Shown: positions 18,683 through 27,975 of the stretch, piece by piece
How the letters are laid out: every line of letters starts with the position of its first letter
How positions within the stretch are numbered: position 1 is the stretch's first letter
Origin: Sphingomonas sp. S2M10
GTDB lineage: Bacteria > Pseudomonadota > Alphaproteobacteria > Sphingomonadales > Sphingomonadaceae
DNA: 40,658 nucleotides
Direction: 5' to 3'
NCBI RefSeq assembly: GCF_012650175.1
Contig: NZ_JAAILI010000076.1
Location: 1-40,658, forward strand
Program-made: the position numbers and the translations under genes
The notes under the pieces: generated by a model
Database searches by the model: none
The model's input: the letters and a program-made list of their open reading frames with translations, nothing else
What the model was told of the DNA's origin: nothing

Positions 18683-19121
18683 CATAGAGCATGGGTTGAT
18701 GGCGCGGATATTCGCCGACGCGCGAATAGAGCATCCGCACCAGGCTGGAGAGCGTCGTCACGCTGCCGACCGAGGATCGCGCGTTGGCCGAGCCGCGCTG
18801 CTGCTGCAACGCGACCGCAGGCGGCAAACCGTCGATCGCGTCGACCTCCGGCACGCCGGCCTGGTCGATCAGGCGACGGGCATAGGGCGCAACCGATTCC
18901 AGATAACGCCGCTGCGCTTCGGCATAAAGGGTGCCGAACGCGAGCGATGACTTGCCCGAGCCCGATATGCCGGTGAACACCACGAAGGCGTCGCGCGGTA
19001 CATCGACGTCAATATTTTTGAGGTTATTCTGGCGCGCGCCGCGAACCTGCACGCAAGCGGGCGGCCCTGTATGCCCATGATCGGTGGCCGGCGTCGTCGC
19101 GTGAATATCCTTGCTCTTCAA
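18683..19121 (-). pseudogene. uvrA: UvrA-like excinuclease ATPase, N-terminal fragment
   Basis: The first 146 codons of a UvrA-type ABC ATPase. [20 protein letters not shown] leads to the Walker A motif [20 protein letters not shown] and AQRRYLESVAPYARRLI, then GLPPAVALQQQRGSANARSS and LVRMLYSRVGEYP. The wording PPAVALQQQ...SSVGSVTTLSS is closer to the accessory UvrA2/DrrC-like group than to housekeeping UvrA. The start is probably TTG 19121, with AGGAAG upstream. The gene is cut at MLYA by the Tn3 end at 18682; more than 600 residues are missing. Confidence 0.87.
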
Positions 19122-19515
19122 TTCAGTCTTCCTGCCCTAACCGCCCGTGCGGTCCAAGGTTCATCACAGTCGGGTAACAGATGAATGCTTTTCCGACTCA
19201 ATACATCCAAAGGTCAGGCTGACCCGATATTCGGCACCTTTGGAATATTTTTCCAGCATTGGACAAAGGTTACGACAAAACCATTTTCCCCGTTGGGTCG
19301 CGCGACGAGGCCACACACACTCCGCTGGTAAGCGCCTGGGCCAGGCGGCCCTGGTCCGTGCCGCTATCGGCATGTAACGACCGTACTTCGGCGCTTGTTA
19401 CCGCATTGCGACGGGTTGCCCATTTGCCAGAGCGCGCTTCATCATGGCCGGGGTCGGGCCATGATGACGGCCGAGTTGTCGATCCGAGCGCCTCGCGCCG
19501 CTTCGGATCGGCGGG
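19122..19515. other. Intergenic stretch with no gene recognised
   Basis: These 394 bases lie between the uvrA-like fragment and the 3' end of the formaldehyde dehydrogenase gene. The short open frames here have no recognisable protein. The 19130-19280 part is AT-richer than its surroundings and should contain the promoter of the minus-strand uvrA gene. I see no clear terminator or operator. Confidence 0.4.
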
Positions 19516-20676
<1,161 letters not shown>

Positions 20677-20725
20677 TCAGCGCAAATTCGTGGGGGAGCG
20701 ATCGCTCACTCCCCCGGTATGCCGG

Positions 20726-21715
20726 TCAGACCGTAACGACGACCTTGCCGATCTGGTCGTTCGATTCGAGGAAGCGGTGAGCGTCCTGGATTGCGTCGAG
20801 CGGGAAAGTGCGCGCGATCCGCGGCTTGAGCGCGCCCGATTCCAGACCCGCCACGATGAACGCCTTGGCACGATCGAGGGCGGCATCGTCCGAGACGATC
20901 TCGCTGTAGAGATACCCCTTGAGCGTGAGGCTCTTGCCCAGCACGGAGAACAACGGGAACGGCGTCGGTTCGCCGCTGAGCGCGCCATATTCGAGCAGGA
21001 TGCCGCCGCGTGCCATGCTCTCGGTCAGCGGCTCGAACGACGGGCCTCCGACCGGATCGAGCACCACGCGCGCACCCTGACCATCGGTTATCTCCATCAC
21101 CCTCGCTACCAGATCCTCTTCCCCGGTTGCGACGACATGATGTGCACCGGCATCGATCAGGGCCTGGCGCTTGGCGCCGGTACGCGTCGTCGCGATTACC
21201 GTCGCGCCGACCATCCGCGCAATCTGGAAGGCAGCAAGGCCGACGCTGCTGGAGGCAGCAGTGACGATGACGAAATCGCCCTCGCCGAGTTTCGCCTGCT
21301 CCACCAGCGCACCCCAGGCGGTGACATACTGCATCCACACGGCCGCCGCTTCCTCGAACGACAGCGCCGCCGGATGCTTGACGACGAGGCGGGCGGGCAC
21401 GTTGGCGACCTCGCCATAAGTGCCCCAGCGCGCGATATCGAGCGGGGGGATGACGCTGACGGCTTCGCCTTCCGCAAACCCGGTCACGTCCGCGCCGACC
21501 GTAACGACAGTGCCGGCAGCCTCATAGCCAAGGCGGCTCGGGAACTCGGCTTCCTGAAGGTAGGCATGGTTGCGGAACATCACCTCGGCGCGGTTTATGC
21601 CTATCGCCTTCACCGCGATCTGCACTTCGTCGGCCGCGGGCGCGGGGACGGCCACATCTTCAATCCTGAGGACGCTGGCGTCGCCATATTCGTGGATACG
21701 GACGATGCGGCTCAT
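20726..21715 (-). CDS. MDR-superfamily NAD(P)-dependent oxidoreductase (quinone-reductase-like)
   Basis: A 329-residue medium-chain dehydrogenase/reductase. The N-terminal GroES-like domain reads IHEYGDASVLRIEDVAVPAP and PSRLGYEAAGTVVTVG; the nucleotide site is VTAASSSVGLAAFQIARMVG. The Cys/His set for catalytic zinc is missing, and so is the structural-zinc loop, so it belongs with the quinone-oxidoreductase/enoyl-reductase branch. It probably reduces an electrophilic quinone or enone. A TetR gene is divergent, with a palindromic operator between the two. AAGGA lies before ATG 21715. Confidence 0.88.
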   Translation of the reverse strand: MSRIVRIHEYGDASVLRIEDVAVPAPAADEVQIAVKAIGINRAEVMFRNHAYLQEAEFPSRLGYEAAGTVVTVGADVTGFAEGEAVSVIPPLDIARWGTYGEVANVPARLVVKHPAALSFEEAAAVWMQYVTAWGALVEQAKLGEGDFVIVTAASSSVGLAAFQIARMVGATVIATTRTGAKRQALIDAGAHHVVATGEEDLVARVMEITDGQGARVVLDPVGGPSFEPLTESMARGGILLEYGALSGEPTPFPLFSVLGKSLTLKGYLYSEIVSDDAALDRAKAFIVAGLESGALKPRIARTFPLDAIQDAHRFLESNDQIGKVVVTV

Positions 21716-21734
21716 TGGAGATTCCTTGATTATT

Positions 21735-21746
21735 GAATGATCATTC
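21735..21746. promoter_or_regulatory. Palindromic operator between the MDR oxidoreductase and TetR genes
   Basis: GAATGATCATTC is a perfect 12-base palindrome in the 96-base divergent gap, 20 bases from the oxidoreductase start. Position and symmetry fit autoregulation by the adjacent TetR-type repressor acting on both promoters. Confidence 0.6.
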
Positions 21747-21811
21747 TGTAAGGGAGAAGACCACCCGTTTCAAGACATTATTTATCGATCGTTCCATATC
21801 GTGCACCAGAG

Positions 21812-22432
21812 ATGACAGAGACGAAAGCCCGTCGCCGCGCAGGTCGCCCTCGTGTGTTCGACACTGACGCTGCGCTCGACAAGGCGGTGCGGCTGTTCTG
21901 GCAGCGCGGCTACGAGGCGACATCGATGGCCGATCTGGTGGCGGAGACCGGCGTCGCCGCTGCCAGTCTCTATGCAGCGTTTGACAACAAGGCGGGGCTG
22001 TTTGCGGCGGTGATCGAGCGCTACGCCGCGACGTTCAGCGTCCACCTCTATGCACCCATCAACGATCCGGCGTTGTCCACCTACGAGGCCGTCAAAGGCC
22101 TGCTGGAACGAGCGGCGTCATCATTCTCGGAACCTGGAACGCCGGCCGGCTGCTTCATGTATTCGGCAGCGGCAGCCGTTTCGCCGGCGTCCGCCGCCAT
22201 CGAATGCCTGCTGCGCGACAAGCGTATCGCGGCGGAGGCCCTCCTGATCGAGCGTCTGCAACGCGGCGCCGCGCAGGGCGAGCTTGCGGCCAACACCGAT
22301 CCGGCCGTGCTAGGCAAATTCATCAATACGGTCATGGAAGGCATGTCCGTTCAGGCGCGCGACGGCGCTACGATCAACGAACTGCTCTCCATCGCCAAAA
22401 TGGCACTCGATCGATGGCCGGCCGCGATATGA
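21812..22432 (+). CDS. TetR/AcrR-family transcriptional repressor
   Basis: A 206-residue regulator. The N-terminal helix-turn-helix is typical (RVFDTDAALDKAVRLFWQRG, then TSMADLVAETGVAAASLYAA and FDNKAGLFAAVIERY). The C-terminal ligand domain includes PGTPAGCFMYSAAAAVSPAS, seen in TetR_C regulators of MDR/AKR detoxification genes. It diverges from the MDR oxidoreductase and precedes an aldo/keto reductase on its own strand, so its ligand is probably an electrophile such as a quinone or aldehyde. No strong ribosome-binding site precedes the ATG. Confidence 0.92.
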   Translation: MTETKARRRAGRPRVFDTDAALDKAVRLFWQRGYEATSMADLVAETGVAAASLYAAFDNKAGLFAAVIERYAATFSVHLYAPINDPALSTYEAVKGLLERAASSFSEPGTPAGCFMYSAAAAVSPASAAIECLLRDKRIAAEALLIERLQRGAAQGELAANTDPAVLGKFINTVMEGMSVQARDGATINELLSIAKMALDRWPAAI

Positions 22433-22507
22433 TCGCTACATGGTGGTCATCTGCCAATCCGCCTCCCGCGACCGAACTGTCGAACTCATCTCATAGGACA
22501 AAAGCAC

Positions 22508-23338
22508 ATGAAACACGTGACATTGCCCGGCGGGGAAGTGGTTCCTTCGATGGGTCAAGGCACCTGGAAGATCGGCGAACGTGCCGAACGGCGATCCGAT
22601 GAGATCGCCGCGCTACGCGCCGGTGTCGAGCTAGGCATGACGCTCATCGATACCGCTGAAATGTACGGCGATGGCGCGGCGGAAACGCTGATCTGCGAAG
22701 CGCTCGGCGATCGTCGCGACCAATTATTCCTCGTCAGCAAGGCGTATCCACAGAACGCATCGCGCTCCCGCCTTGCCGGTGCGTGCGAGGCGAGCCTGAA
22801 GCGGCTCGGCACCGATCGGCTCGACCTCTACCTGCTCCACTGGCGTGGATCGTTGCCGCTCGCTGAGACGATAGAGGCAATGGAGGCGCTGAAATCGGCA
22901 GGAAAGATTCGGCATTGGGGTGTCAGCAACCTCGATACCGACGATATGGACGAGCTTGTCGCTGCCGGCGGGGATGGCTGCGTGACCGATCAGATCCTAT
23001 ACAATCTCGTCCGTCGAGGCCCTGAGTTGGACCTGTTGCCGTGGCTCGCACAGCACAAAGTGCCAGTGATGGCGTATAGTCCCGTCGAGCAGGGACGCCT
23101 CACAAGCCATCCCGCCCTCGACAAAGTAGCGGCCCAGGTTGGCGGAACCCCTGCGCAGGTCGCACTTGCCTGGACGTTGCGCCACGATGGCCTTATCGCC
23201 ATCCCGAAAGCGAGTTCGATTGCACATGTGCGGGAGAACCGTGCTGCCGCAGATCTCGTCCTCTCCGACGCCGACCTTGCGACACTCGATGCGGCATTTC
23301 CCCGGCCAGCGGGCCGTCGCCCACTCGAAATGCTGTAG
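22508..23338 (+). CDS. Aldo/keto reductase
   Basis: A 276-residue TIM-barrel NADPH oxidoreductase. The catalytic tetrad is visible: Asp and Tyr in LIDTAEMYGDG, Lys in FLVSKAYP and His in DLYLLHWRG. The cofactor-binding end is IAIPKASSIAHVRENRAAAD. It reduces aldehydes or ketones, including methylglyoxal-type substrates in related enzymes. It lies 75 bases after the TetR gene and may share its control. A GGA site lies upstream of ATG 22508. Confidence 0.93.
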   Translation: MKHVTLPGGEVVPSMGQGTWKIGERAERRSDEIAALRAGVELGMTLIDTAEMYGDGAAETLICEALGDRRDQLFLVSKAYPQNASRSRLAGACEASLKRLGTDRLDLYLLHWRGSLPLAETIEAMEALKSAGKIRHWGVSNLDTDDMDELVAAGGDGCVTDQILYNLVRRGPELDLLPWLAQHKVPVMAYSPVEQGRLTSHPALDKVAAQVGGTPAQVALAWTLRHDGLIAIPKASSIAHVRENRAAADLVLSDADLATLDAAFPRPAGRRPLEML

Positions 23339-23344
23339 CGTCAG

Positions 23345-23992
23345 ATGGCGACATCGTCTTTCAAAGCAACCGAACGCAAATCCGACCGCCTTGAGGCATT
23401 CATGGACGCGGTGCTGGCAATTGCCATCACCCTCCCGGTGACCGAACTACACGCACCAGAGCCGACTGACGGCGACCTGGCAGCGGCATACCTAAAGCTG
23501 GCACCGGAATATGCCGCCTACGCCCTTAGCGTGATCCTGATCGGTCTTTACTGGGCTTCCAGCCACTTCACCGGCAAGCTTCTGCAAAAAACCGATCATG
23601 GTTACAATCTGCTCAGCATCGGCTTTCTTGCCGCTGTCAGCATCACGCCATTTCCTGCGCGGCCGCTCATCGAGCATCTCGGCGATGACGCGGAAAGCAA
23701 GACCGCCGTTTTGGCCTATCTGGGCGTGGCAGCGGCGCCGGCGACGTGGTGGTTCGTGCGTTGGGTCTATGCAACCGCGAGGGGGCTTCCAGACCAGCGC
23801 CTGACAGACGCCTACCTCAGGCGAACAACCCTCAAATTCGCCGTCACCGCCGGAGCCTATTGGGCAGCCTTTGCCCTGGCAATCTGGAATTGGCGTGCTG
23901 GACTGATCGTCGCGGGGATCGTTACGTTGAGCTATATCGTTCCGCCAGCAAAGCCCAGCTACAAGCCAGGCCAAGAACCGGAGAATGGTTGA
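23345..23992 (+). CDS. TMEM175-like (DUF1211) integral membrane protein
   Basis: A 215-residue protein with about six membrane segments. The first helix carries the family signature RLEAFMDAVLAIAITLPVTE (the canonical form is R-x3-FSD-x-V-x-AI-x2-T-x4-L-x2-L), with FMD in place of FSD. Bacterial TMEM175 proteins form K+-selective channels. It begins 6 bases after the aldo/keto reductase stop, so the two are likely one transcript. The functional link is unknown; electrophile stress in bacteria is often coupled to K+ flux, which makes the pairing plausible but unproven. Confidence 0.82.
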   Translation: MATSSFKATERKSDRLEAFMDAVLAIAITLPVTELHAPEPTDGDLAAAYLKLAPEYAAYALSVILIGLYWASSHFTGKLLQKTDHGYNLLSIGFLAAVSITPFPARPLIEHLGDDAESKTAVLAYLGVAAAPATWWFVRWVYATARGLPDQRLTDAYLRRTTLKFAVTAGAYWAAFALAIWNWRAGLIVAGIVTLSYIVPPAKPSYKPGQEPENG

Positions 23993-24035
23993 GACCGGCT
24001 ATAGACCCGGCGAGGCGGATGCTCACATCGGCTAA

Positions 24036-24175
24036 TCAATCCAGGATCTTATCGATCGTGATCGGCAGGGACCGCACCCGCTTACCGGTCGCGTGATAGA
24101 TCGCGTTAGCAATCGCAGCGGCGGTGCCGACGATGCCGATCTCGCCTAGGCCTTTCACCCCAAGCGGAGTGCTGC
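24036..24175 (-). pseudogene. Xanthine dehydrogenase-family molybdopterin subunit, C-terminal scrap
   Basis: The last 45 or so codons of a large-subunit molybdopterin oxidoreductase (xanthine/aldehyde/isoquinoline oxidase type): TPLGVKGLGEIGIVGTAAAI then ANAIYHATGKRVRSLPITID and a stop. GVKGLGEIG contains the conserved active-site Glu region. About 700 upstream residues are absent. Just beyond, the plus strand encodes an unidentified C-terminal scrap that ends in KPMFEAGIEA at 24272. Confidence 0.7.
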
Positions 24176-24279
24176 GGACGTCGCAGCGCTGGTCGACCGC
24201 CTCGACCGGTACCTGCGCTCGCTCGAGCACGAGCTATACAAGCCGATGTTCGAGGCAGGGATCGAGGCGTGATTGGTGG

Positions 24280-24445
24280 TCAGTTGCCCCGGGTGGTGGA
24301 GTAGCCGTAGGGGCTGACCACGACGGGGACATGGTAGTGCGCGGCAGGATCGATGACGCGGAACACGAGCTCGATCTCGGGGAAGAATGGCGCCGCTTTC
24401 CGTTCGGGTAGCCCGACATGTCGAACTGCAGTCTGTAGATGCCCG
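24280..24445 (-). pseudogene. uraH: 5-hydroxyisourate hydrolase (transthyretin-like), frameshifted C-terminal fragment
   Basis: The end of a HIUase: PFFPEIELVFRVIDPAAHYH, VPVVVSPYGYSTTRGN then stop. The last residues are a variant of the family YRGS tail, and the His in AHYHVP is conserved. Upstream codons APGIYRLQFDMSGYP also fit the family but are in another frame, so one base was lost near 24405. The first half of the gene is missing. With the xanthine dehydrogenase scrap it marks a lost purine-degradation cluster. Confidence 0.72.
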
Positions 24446-24613
24446 GCGCGAACCGCGACGGCTACCTACCCGACGCCGATCTCTCGGTCGAAATCGAGCA
24501 AACCTGTAGTCCTGCATTACGATCTGGCATCTTGCATCACCGCGAGCAGCTATCGAAACCGGCGTTTATCACCTACAGTCCTGCAAGGCAGGGTCGCCGG
24601 TCCTGCGAAACTG

Positions 24614-25654
24614 ATGGTGGGGGTGCCGTTGCGACCTGTGTCAGCTGCGATCTGTGTTCCGGTCCGCAACGAGGAGACTGCGTTACCGAAGTTGCTGGAG
24701 GCGATCGGGCGACTGGACCTGGGCGACGTCGAGGCTGCCGTGTTCTTCCTCCTTGATGATTGCTCGGATGCGAGCGAGCAGGTAATACTCGAGCATGCTG
24801 GTCGCATGGCCCTTCCGTTCACGGTGGCTCAGGGAGACCCGTGCCCTGATGCCAATGCCGGTCGTGCCCGCCGGGCCGCCATCGCCCTCGGCCTGCATCA
24901 TGCGACGAGCACGCCCCACGGTATTCTCCTGACGACCGACGCCGACAGCCAGCCCCGTGCCGATTGGGTCAGGGCGGCACTGCAGGGCCTGGCCTCGGCC
25001 GACCTTGTCGCCGGGCGAATCGTCCGGATCGCAGCGGAGCGGGATCCGGTGCAGGGGAGGGTCGAGCGCTACCTCGATCGGCTTCACGCCTACCGACGAT
25101 CGGTCGACCCCGTTCCGTGGGACAGTCCGACCGGCTCCCACTGCTCGGGAGGCGCCAACATGGCCTTCCGACCCGGAGCCTATCAGGCACTGGGTGGCTT
25201 CCAGCCGGTGCCATGCGGCGAGGACGCCGCCCTGCTCGACGATGCCGGGCGCGCCGGGTTTCGCGTGCGCCGCGATCCCGGCATGGTGGTTGCGACCTCC
25301 TCACGGCGGCTCGGCCGGGCGCCGGGCGGCATGGCGGCTGCGCTCAGTGCCATCGACCATCACGGGGCACCCTCAATGCCGCATCCCCGAGGGGCGGCAT
25401 GGCAATACCGACAGCAGGCGGAGGCGCGCCGCATCTGGGCCGGGCTCCCCGATTCCTTTGTCGCAGCTCGCTTCGGCGACCGTATCGGATTGACCGGTGA
25501 CCATGTGATCGGCGTCGCGCGCGACTGCCCCAACGCAGAGGCGTTCGCCATGCGTGTCGTGCCGGCGCTGCCCGATATACCCGACGTCACCCTCGTCGAG
25601 GCCGAGCATGCCCTGGCAACGCTCGAGAACCAGCTTTGCGAGCAGGCGGTATGA
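24614..25654 (+). CDS. Family 2 glycosyltransferase
   Basis: A 346-residue GT-A-fold glycosyltransferase without membrane helices, hence cytoplasmic. Residues about 9-35 give AAICVPVRNEETALPKLLEA; DDCSD follows; the metal-binding DxD is in LLTTDADSQPRADWV (about 105). The acceptor part is CSGGANMAFRPGAYQALGGF followed by GEDAALLDDAGRAGFRV, with the catalytic-base ED motif. It starts a four-gene plus-strand operon in which each gene overlaps the next by 4 bases. I cannot tell the donor or acceptor. ATG 24614 is the first start that leaves the GT2 fold complete; the frame continues upstream into unrelated scraps. Confidence 0.85.
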   Translation: MVGVPLRPVSAAICVPVRNEETALPKLLEAIGRLDLGDVEAAVFFLLDDCSDASEQVILEHAGRMALPFTVAQGDPCPDANAGRARRAAIALGLHHATSTPHGILLTTDADSQPRADWVRAALQGLASADLVAGRIVRIAAERDPVQGRVERYLDRLHAYRRSVDPVPWDSPTGSHCSGGANMAFRPGAYQALGGFQPVPCGEDAALLDDAGRAGFRVRRDPGMVVATSSRRLGRAPGGMAAALSAIDHHGAPSMPHPRGAAWQYRQQAEARRIWAGLPDSFVAARFGDRIGLTGDHVIGVARDCPNAEAFAMRVVPALPDIPDVTLVEAEHALATLENQLCEQAV

Positions 25655-26637
25655 CGACGGCCGGAGCTCTGCGTCATGGGATCGTCGCGGCGGGGTGGGC
25701 GACCGATCCCGCCGGCGATCCGACGACGCCCAAGGCATATCTGGACCTGCTCCGCCCTCTTTACGCTGCGGGACGCCGGGATCTCCCCATCGGGCGCCTG
25801 CTTGAGGGGCATGTCGATGCGGTGCAGATCGTGTTTCGATACGGCACGTCGTCCCAGGTCGCTGCGTTGCGGGCGCGCATCGCTGCGGGAGCGACGTTGG
25901 GTATTTGGAATGCGGGCCTGCCGGGTGAGCCGCTGGTGCTTACCGGCGGACGGCTGACCGGCGGCAAGGGCTATGCATCGGGGGCGGGGATACTGACTCA
26001 CGCGCTGGTAACCGCGGATAGCGAAAGCGGACCGCAGCTGCTCCTGCTCGACCTCGAGGCCGATCCGCCTGCCATCGATCGGGAGTGGTGGCAGACGATC
26101 GGCATGCAGCGCTCGGAGACACATCTGGTACGCTGGTCCGGCTCTGTGATCGGTGAAGACGGCCGTATCGGCGAGCCCGGCAGCTATGCGCGGGAGCCGT
26201 TCTTCAGCGGAGGCGCGCTGCGCTTCGCCGCGGTTCATGCCGGCGGCATCGCCGGCCTGCTCGATGCAGTGCGTGACCACCTGACCACCCACGAGCGCGC
26301 TTCCGATCCGTTCCAGGCATCGCGCCTCGCCGACCTGTTCCTGCTTGCCCAGGGTGCAGCGGCGAGCATCCGCGACACGGCGGACGCCTGGTTCAGCGGG
26401 ACGGATGCGGAACGCGTCGCCCGGGTGTCCGCTGCGCGGCTATCGATCGCCGGCTCTGCCGAGCGCGCCCTCACGATCGCGCAGGAGGCGGTGGGGCTGC
26501 AGGGATTGTTCCTGTCGCATCCGCTGGCGGCAAAGATCGCCGATCTCATGGTGTACCTGCGCCAGCCTGCGCCCGATGCGCATCGCCTTCGCGTCGGCCA
26601 AGCTGTCGCCGAGCACATCCTCGACCCCATCCTGTGA
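25651..26637 (+). CDS. Acyl-CoA dehydrogenase-like flavoprotein
   Basis: A 328-residue protein, shorter than the usual 380. The middle shows LTGGRLTGGKGYASGAGILT, equivalent to the ACAD beta-domain xGxKxFxSGA loop, then RSETHLVRWSGSVIGEDGRI. The C-terminal helical half ends AVGLQGLFLSHPLAAKIADL and MVYLRQPAPDAHRLRVG, like ACAD_1. The N-terminal ACAD domain is reduced and the usual catalytic Glu is not obvious. It may oxidise a carrier- or CoA-bound acyl chain, or another C-N or C-C bond, in the product of this operon. ATG 25651 overlaps the glycosyltransferase stop by 4 bases. Confidence 0.75.
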   Translation: MTTAGALRHGIVAAGWATDPAGDPTTPKAYLDLLRPLYAAGRRDLPIGRLLEGHVDAVQIVFRYGTSSQVAALRARIAAGATLGIWNAGLPGEPLVLTGGRLTGGKGYASGAGILTHALVTADSESGPQLLLLDLEADPPAIDREWWQTIGMQRSETHLVRWSGSVIGEDGRIGEPGSYAREPFFSGGALRFAAVHAGGIAGLLDAVRDHLTTHERASDPFQASRLADLFLLAQGAAASIRDTADAWFSGTDAERVARVSAARLSIAGSAERALTIAQEAVGLQGLFLSHPLAAKIADLMVYLRQPAPDAHRLRVGQAVAEHILDPIL

Positions 26638-27287
26638 AGATCGCGCTGCGAAACGTGCGTGTCGCGCTGGTGATCGCCCCGCACCCGGATGACGAGGTCA
26701 TCGGCGCGGCAGGCCTCATTGCGCGGCTTCGCCGCCATGGAGCTCGGGTCCGGGTTGCGGTCGTGACCGATGGTGCCGCATCTCACCGGGGCAGCCGAAA
26801 ATGGCCGAGGACGCGACTGGTCGCGGCTCGCCAGCGTGAGAGCCTTCATGCGCTACGTCGTCTCGGCATCGTTGCTGGCGACGTCTCGTTCCTCAATTTG
26901 CCCGATGGCCAGTTGCCCTCGATCCCGGGGCGCTGTTATCGCGCGCTGCGCCGCCAGGTCGCACGATGCCGGGATCTCGATCTCATCGTCGGACCGGCCT
27001 GCGATGACGACCATCCCGATCACCGCGCCGTAGCCGCGGCCGTAGCCGGATGCCCGGGTGGCGCCAGTCGGCTGACCTACCGCGTGTGGCCGCCTCGCCC
27101 GGACAGGTCCGGACCGGCATGGCGCATCGCTGTGCCCGGGGGAGTTTCGGTGAAACGGTCCCTGATCCGCGTCTACCGGACGCAGCTCGGCGCCGTTTCC
27201 GATGACCCAGCAGGCTTCACGATCGCGAGACACGAGCTTGCGGCCTTTGCTCGTCCGGTCGAGCGCTACCGGCCGGGTTCGAAGTGA
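26634..27287 (+). CDS. PIG-L/LmbE-family N-deacetylase
   Basis: A 217-residue zinc hydrolase that removes N-acetyl groups from amino sugars. The metal site is clear: APHPDDEVIGAAGLIARL (His, Asp, Asp) near residue 17, and CDDDHPDHRAVAAAV with the third His near residue 125. It starts with GTG 26634, overlapping the previous stop. Related enzymes act on GlcNAc-inositol, GlcNAc-malate or teicoplanin precursors. Next to a glycosyltransferase and a NodS-like methyltransferase it could expose an amine on a newly transferred GlcNAc. Confidence 0.88.
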   Translation: MKIALRNVRVALVIAPHPDDEVIGAAGLIARLRRHGARVRVAVVTDGAASHRGSRKWPRTRLVAARQRESLHALRRLGIVAGDVSFLNLPDGQLPSIPGRCYRALRRQVARCRDLDLIVGPACDDDHPDHRAVAAAVAGCPGGASRLTYRVWPPRPDRSGPAWRIAVPGGVSVKRSLIRVYRTQLGAVSDDPAGFTIARHELAAFARPVERYRPGSK

Positions 27288-27880
27288 CGAGCCCGATCGA
27301 TCTTGCCGGGTTCGCCGCCAAGTTCGCCGGCGACGACGATCCCTGGCGCACCTTCACCGCCCGTGACGAGGCGGTGAAGCGTGCCGCGATCCTGCACGCG
27401 ATAGGTCACCGACCGGTCGGACGGGTGCTGGAGCTGGCCAGCGGCAACGGATCCAACAGTGCCGCGATCGCGAGGATGGCGTTGCGCCTCGATGCGACCG
27501 AGGGCACGAGGGAGGGGGTCGACCTGACGGCACGCGCCGTTGCCGCCTGGCCTCGTGCGTGCGCATCGCTGCTCGTGCTCCCCGGTCGACCGCCACGTCT
27601 CGTCTATGACGTGATCGTGATCGCCGAGATCCTGTATTACCTCTCAGCGCGAGAGATGGCCCGGGTTGCGCGTGAGATGGCCGCTCGCCTGCGCCCAGGC
27701 GGCATCATCGTGCTCGCGCACCACAGGATTGATTTCTACGATTTCGTCCAGCATGCGGCAGGGATCCACGCCCGGTTCCTCGCAGAGACCGGGCGTTGTT
27801 GGACGGTTCGCACCGCGGGCCGCACCGGCCGCTGGGTCGTTACCGCGGCCCGCGCCGATGGTATGACCCGATCCCGTTGA
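27284..27880 (+). CDS. NodS-like SAM-dependent N-methyltransferase
   Basis: A 198-residue class I methyltransferase. N-terminal PWRTFTARDEAVKRAAIL precedes motif I VLELASGNGSNSAAIARM. The post-II motif DVIVIAEILYYLSAREM closely resembles the SEILYYL stretch of NodS, which methylates the free amine of a de-N-acetylated chitooligosaccharide. LRPGGIIVLAHHR follows. It starts with GTG 27284, overlapping the deacetylase stop by 4 bases. It is the last gene of the operon; a strong hairpin follows at 27936. Confidence 0.83.
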   Translation: MTSPIDLAGFAAKFAGDDDPWRTFTARDEAVKRAAILHAIGHRPVGRVLELASGNGSNSAAIARMALRLDATEGTREGVDLTARAVAAWPRACASLLVLPGRPPRLVYDVIVIAEILYYLSAREMARVAREMAARLRPGGIIVLAHHRIDFYDFVQHAAGIHARFLAETGRCWTVRTAGRTGRWVVTAARADGMTRSR

Positions 27881-27935
27881 ACGCGAGCGAGGCAGCACGT
27901 CCCACGTCCGTGCGATATGAGGCTTGCCGTTAAGT

Positions 27936-27964
27936 GGAGCGGCAGGACGTCCACCTGCCGCTCC
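27936..27964. terminator. Bidirectional terminator hairpin
   Basis: GGAGCGGCAGG (27936-27946) and CCTGCCGCTCC (27954-27964) form a perfect 11-base GC-rich stem with a 7-base loop. It sits between the convergent methyltransferase and catalase genes and can terminate both. The T-run is weak, as is common in high-GC genomes. Confidence 0.75.
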
Positions 27965-27975
27965 CGCCAGGGTCG

